Shown piece after piece: positions 6,752 through 9,560 of a stretch of 9,560 nucleotides of DNA. Source of the stretch: Elusimicrobiota bacterium. Lineage in GTDB: Bacteria > Elusimicrobiota > UBA8919. Within the stretch, counting starts at the first letter, position 1, and every line of letters begins with the position of its first letter. The notes under the pieces were generated by a model. The model was given only the letters and a program-made list of their open reading frames with translations. It had not been told where the DNA came from and did no database searches. The DNA is taken from contig DMMW01000037.1 in NCBI GenBank assembly GCA_003452965.1, positions 3,185-12,744 of the forward strand. The letters run 5' to 3'. The position numbers and the translations under genes are program-made.

Positions 6752-6919
6752 ATGAATATGGTAAATAAAAAAATAAAATGGCATGGTAATCTTAACGGAG
6801 GTGAGAATGTAATAGCATTTTTTGTTAAGGAGTTTCAAAAATGGAGTTTTCAGGAAAAAATGGTATCCGATGAAAAAGCAAAAACTAACGATAATAAGGA
6901 ATACCGTTTTATTTTTTAA
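6752..6919 (+). CDS. Hypothetical 55-residue small protein or leader ORF
   Basis: I do not recognise this ORF. It starts ATG (6752-6754) with AGGGAG close upstream and runs 55 codons to TAA at 6917-6919, ending 13 bases before the secreted-protein ATG. The product is mostly polar and charged, without signal peptide or membrane segment; it begins MNMVNKKIKWHGNLNGG and ends KEYRFIF. Two other initiation-like sites with good Shine-Dalgarno sequences lie inside it in other frames (ATG-TAA at 6807-6812; a 10-codon ORF at 6841-6873). It could be a real small protein made ahead of the secreted protein, a translated leader, or a chance ORF. Confidence 0.4.
   Translation: MNMVNKKIKWHGNLNGGENVIAFFVKEFQKWSFQEKMVSDEKAKTNDNKEYRFIF
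6841..6873 (+). CDS. Possible 10-residue leader peptide
   Basis: ATG at 6841 with AAGGAG eight bases upstream encodes MEFSGKNGIR and stops at TGA (6871-6873). The stop overlaps an ATG (6870-6872) that is in frame with the secreted protein, forming ATGA, an arrangement typical of translational coupling. Reinitiation there would give a 867-residue form with 21 extra residues before the signal peptide. It overlaps the 55-codon ORF in another frame, so at most one of the two is likely to matter. Confidence 0.25.
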   Translation: MEFSGKNGIR

Positions 6920-6920
6920 T

Positions 6921-6925
6921 GGAGG
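6921..6925 (+). promoter_or_regulatory. Ribosome-binding site that sets the secreted-protein start
   Basis: GGAGG seven bases before ATG 6933. This is the best-spaced Shine-Dalgarno for the large ORF, and the ATG it serves begins directly with a normal signal peptide. It therefore argues against the longer in-frame starts at TTG 6822 and ATG 6870. Confidence 0.75.
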
Positions 6926-6932
6926 AAAAACC

Positions 6933-9473
6933 ATGCCAAAAAAATTATTTATGGCGTTATTAACAAGCTTGTTTTTGGTAGTTAATAGTAGTTACTTAGT
7001 TTTTGCAGCAGCCGACACAACAGCACCAAAAGCATTAACAATTGGAATTCATACATGTTATACAACAAGCATAACATTAGATTGGTTAGCCGTGGGGGAT
7101 GATGGTGCGTTGATGAATGGCGCAGCATCAAGTTATGATATCAGATATATGAAAAATACACCGATAACCGAATCCAATTGGGCATCTGCAACACAAGTAT
7201 TAGATGAACCCGCACCCCAAGTAGCGTTTAGTCAAGAAAAAATAGCTATAAATGGATTAACACCTAATACTACATATTATTTTGCAGTAAAAGTAGGAGA
7301 TGAGGCTAATAATTGGTCAGGACTATCTAATGTTGCAGCTGGCGGAACAACCGCGGTTCCGACAATTGATAATCCTCCTTCAGTATATATTGGGCAATGG
7401 TCTGCTACTATGCATGAAAGTCAAACCATAATAGCAGGTGCAGGTGATGATGCGGGAATCAAGTCAGTTGAATTTTATGTTGATAATGTTTTAAAATACA
7501 CAACTACAACACCTTTTATGTATTACAGCTGGTTTTGGGATATAACAAATTATTCTAATGGGACACATACTCTTAAAGTTGTAGCAACTGATACGGCAAA
7601 TCAAACAGCTTCTAAACAAGAAGTTGTGACAATAAGTAAAACAACCAATCCTGTACCATCAGCCGACACAACAGCACCAGCAAAAGTAAATAATTTAGCA
7701 GCAGGTAATGCGACAACAACCTCAATTACACTTACTTGGACAGCAACAGGTGATGACGGAACTACCGGAACAGCAACTGTTTATGACATAAGATATTCAA
7801 ATGTACCAATAGTAGATTTAGATCATTGGCTTAGCACATCTTTACAAGCGAGCGGAGAACCGACACCTAAAGCAGCTGGAAGCGTAGAAACTTTTACAGT
7901 TAATGGACTTTCAGAAAATACTATGTATTATTTTGCAATTAGGGTAGGAGATGATGTTTCTAATTGGTCAGTATTATCTAACATGCCAAGTAGTAAGACA
8001 TTAGTGGACGTTGTATCACCAACACCACCGGTAGTAACAAATGACAATCCACCTACCATAAATATTGCATCTCCTTATAATGGCGAAACCAATGTACATG
8101 GAACGCGAGACATTGTATGTTATGTGGAAGATGACAAGGGTATTAAGAAGGTTGATATTTACATAGACGAAGTATTGAAAAAAACTCTTAATAGAGTAGA
8201 TGGTGTTTTACATAAAATTGGTGGAGAAGAAGGTTATTTACATATAACCGGAGCTGGAGAAGTTTATTGCTGGCAGAGTTGGCATTGGGATAGCACTCAA
8301 TATACTAATGGCAGTCATACCGTTAAGGCTGTTATTACCGATGATTCGAGCCAAACAGCAGAGGCAGAAAGTACTTTTACAGTTCTAAATGGTAATTTAC
8401 CACCCTCAGAAGATGATACGGCAGATTCTAACAATAATGAACCGTATCTTTCAGTTATGCCAAGAGACGGGCAAGAGGTTTCGGGTACATATAAAATGGT
8501 TATCTATGCGGGAACTGTAGATACTACCGGATTAAAAAAACTGCAAATATATATAGACGGTTCCTTAGTAAAAACAATGAACAAAGTTGACGGTGTTTTA
8601 CATAAGTTTGGTGGAGAAGGCGATTATTTACATATAACCGGAGCTGGCGATGTTTATTGCTGGCAGAGTTGGGATTGGGATACTACAAAATATACTGACG
8701 GAATTCATACATTGAAGATAGCATTTACTGATGATTCTGACAAAGTGTTATATCTTGAAACAACAGTAAAGGTTAAGAATTCCGTAAAACCTCCTGAACC
8801 GAAGATTGTTGACAGTCCACCGGAAATAAAAATACAGTCACCTGTAAATGGGGAACCAAATGTTAACGGAACAAGAGCCATTATGTGTCATGTAACTGAC
8901 GATAATGGTATCGCGAAACTGGATTTCTATGTTGACAATGTTTTAAAAACAACTCTTACTAAAGCAAAAGGTTTGAGTATAATTGGGAATGGAACGGTAA
9001 AGAAAGAGCAGAAATGGGATTTAGATACAACTCAATATGCAAACGGTGACCATAATATCAAAGTAGTTGTCACTGATACAGCTGGTCAGATAGCAAAAGA
9101 CGAATGTACAATTACTACTAAAAATGACAATATAATAGTGAGTACAGTTACAGTTGCAGGCGTAGGTGTTACTGCAGATATACATCCCAAGGATACAATT
9201 CTTAATCCTTGTAAAGGTGGGAAATCATGGATAGCATATACTATCGGAGATAAGGCAGCCAATGGTGGTAGTGTTCATGTAACAATAGAAATATTCAACG
9301 CAAATGGCGACCTTATAAAGACATTAATAGACAAGGATATGAGAGCTGGTACTTACCAGTCGGTATGGGAAGGTAAGAATTTTGGTGAAGAAGTAGTAGC
9401 AAGCGGTGTTTATATCGCGAGGTTAAGAGCGGGCAAATATACCGCAAGTAAAAAGATGGTGGTAATCAAATAG
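6933..9473 (+). CDS. Secreted multidomain fibronectin-III/Ig protein with FlgD-like C-terminus
   Basis: The exact function is unknown. An 846-residue exported protein, probably surface-bound or extracellular and likely binding polysaccharide or protein. A Sec signal peptide (1 to about 25-27; MPKK, a hydrophobic core, then VFAAA) is followed by FN3 (about 27-141), Ig-like (146-235), FN3 (244-356), three Ig-like domains (371-487, 502-615, 627-731) and a FlgD-Ig-like C-terminal domain (about 749-846, with GDLIKTLIDKDMRAGTYQSV and ASGVYIARLRAG). The Ig domains share DNPP-type starts, DDxGIKxVxxYVDxVLK and an NGxHTxKVxxTD motif. Two of them carry a near-identical insert (about 421-452 and 551-582). 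No enzyme domain, LPXTG or lipobox is seen. The C-terminal domain resembles sorting or anchoring tails of type IX-like systems, but no partner gene is present. Start chosen at ATG 6933 by Shine-Dalgarno and signal peptide; longer starts at 6822 (TTG) and 6870 are less likely. Confidence 0.88.
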   Translation: MPKKLFMALLTSLFLVVNSSYLVFAAADTTAPKALTIGIHTCYTTSITLDWLAVGDDGALMNGAASSYDIRYMKNTPITESNWASATQVLDEPAPQVAFSQEKIAINGLTPNTTYYFAVKVGDEANNWSGLSNVAAGGTTAVPTIDNPPSVYIGQWSATMHESQTIIAGAGDDAGIKSVEFYVDNVLKYTTTTPFMYYSWFWDITNYSNGTHTLKVVATDTANQTASKQEVVTISKTTNPVPSADTTAPAKVNNLAAGNATTTSITLTWTATGDDGTTGTATVYDIRYSNVPIVDLDHWLSTSLQASGEPTPKAAGSVETFTVNGLSENTMYYFAIRVGDDVSNWSVLSNMPSSKTLVDVVSPTPPVVTNDNPPTINIASPYNGETNVHGTRDIVCYVEDDKGIKKVDIYIDEVLKKTLNRVDGVLHKIGGEEGYLHITGAGEVYCWQSWHWDSTQYTNGSHTVKAVITDDSSQTAEAESTFTVLNGNLPPSEDDTADSNNNEPYLSVMPRDGQEVSGTYKMVIYAGTVDTTGLKKLQIYIDGSLVKTMNKVDGVLHKFGGEGDYLHITGAGDVYCWQSWDWDTTKYTDGIHTLKIAFTDDSDKVLYLETTVKVKNSVKPPEPKIVDSPPEIKIQSPVNGEPNVNGTRAIMCHVTDDNGIAKLDFYVDNVLKTTLTKAKGLSIIGNGTVKKEQKWDLDTTQYANGDHNIKVVVTDTAGQIAKDECTITTKNDNIIVSTVTVAGVGVTADIHPKDTILNPCKGGKSWIAYTIGDKAANGGSVHVTIEIFNANGDLIKTLIDKDMRAGTYQSVWEGKNFGEEVVASGVYIARLRAGKYTASKKMVVIK
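8193..8290 (+). repeat. Intragenic repeat, copy 1 (Ig domain 2 insert)
   Basis: Pairs with 8583-8680 at an offset of exactly 390 bp (130 codons). Over 8201-8290 I count 9 mismatches in 90 bases, about 90% identity, including a perfect run across CATATAACCGGAGCTGG and another across GTTTATTGCTGGCAGAGTTGG. It encodes VDGVLHK, then YLHITGAG and VYCWQSW. Confidence 0.85.
8583..8680 (+). repeat. Intragenic repeat, copy 2 (Ig domain 3 insert)
   Basis: Second copy of the insert, 390 bp after the first. The flanking parts of the two Ig domains are clearly more diverged than this segment, so it reflects recent duplication, gene conversion or strong constraint on this loop. Confidence 0.85.
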
Positions 9474-9483
9474 GTACCATGCC

Positions 9484-9504
9484 TAAAGTCGCATAACGAC
9501 TTTA
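9484..9504 (+). other. Small hairpin after the secreted-protein gene
   Basis: TAAAGTCG (9484-9491), 5-nt loop, CGACTTTA (9497-9504): a perfect 8-bp stem, 10 bases after the stop. No T-run follows. The 10-mer ACGACTTTAT also occurs at 44-53, next to repeat elements A and B. Confidence 0.5.
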
Positions 9505-9510
9505 TCACCA

Positions 9511-9547
9511 AACGTTGAAGGGGTCTTCTAGAGGCCTCTTCAGCGTT
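9511..9547 (+). terminator. Probable terminator hairpin of the secreted-protein gene
   Basis: A 16-bp stem, 9511-9526 with 9532-9547, loop TCTAG. Three of the pairs are G-U when read as plus-strand RNA; on the minus strand they would be A-C mismatches, so the structure is made for the plus transcript. It is followed by AATTTGAAAAATT, which is AT-rich but not a clean U-tract, so termination strength is uncertain. Confidence 0.65.
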
Positions 9548-9560
9548 AATTTGAAAAATT

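Noticed and set aside
6822..6932. Longer N-terminus of the secreted protein (TTG at 6822 or ATG at 6870)
   Set aside because: The ATG at 6933 has GGAGG seven bases upstream and starts directly with a signal peptide. The extension has a weaker ribosome-binding site and would place an odd charged stretch before the signal peptide.
6707..6934. 75-codon minus-strand ORF opposite the leader region
   Set aside because: It is antisense to the leader and signal-peptide region, has no ribosome-binding site I can see, and its composition is that of translated AT-rich complement.

Overview
The window is AT-rich bacterial DNA from an organism I cannot name. The gene order on the minus strand (comEC, nadK, recN, diguanylate cyclase), together with a large secreted fibronectin-III/Ig protein that ends in a FlgD-like C-terminal domain, resembles uncultured candidate phyla such as Omnitrophica, Elusimicrobia and neighbouring lineages. 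That placement is an impression from gene content, not a result. There are no rRNA, tRNA, CRISPR or transposase genes here.

Layout. Positions 1-161 hold no gene but several short palindromic repeats. From 6418 down to 162 the minus strand carries four genes, read in the order comEC (DNA-uptake channel), nadK (NAD kinase), recN (SMC-like double-strand-break repair ATPase) and a membrane GAF-GGDEF diguanylate cyclase. The last two overlap by 4 bp. comEC and nadK are separated by a 2.3-copy, 39-bp tandem array of the same palindromic repeat family. Positions 6419-6751 lack a clear gene and contain a cluster of strong inverted repeats that looks like an unassigned structured RNA or leader. From about 6750 the plus strand has a short leader with small ORFs and good ribosome-binding sites. 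It leads into an 846-residue secreted multidomain protein (6933-9473), followed by two hairpins.

How the genes may fit together. DNA uptake (ComEC) and DNA repair (RecN) are common neighbours in function. nadK next to recN is a linkage seen in many bacteria. The diguanylate cyclase coupled to recN is less expected. The secreted protein is probably a cell-surface or extracellular protein. Regulation of it by c-di-GMP from the nearby cyclase is only a guess; I see no recognisable c-di-GMP riboswitch.

Most notable points: (1) the metallo-beta-lactamase domain of ComEC has lost almost all metal-binding residues; (2) the hairpin and pseudoknot cluster at 6431-6555; (3) a palindromic repeat family whose stems covary (8-bp stem, 9-nt loop, fixed GTCAT/ATCCA flanks); (4) a near-identical insert in two adjacent Ig domains of the secreted protein; (5) overlapping small ORFs upstream of it.
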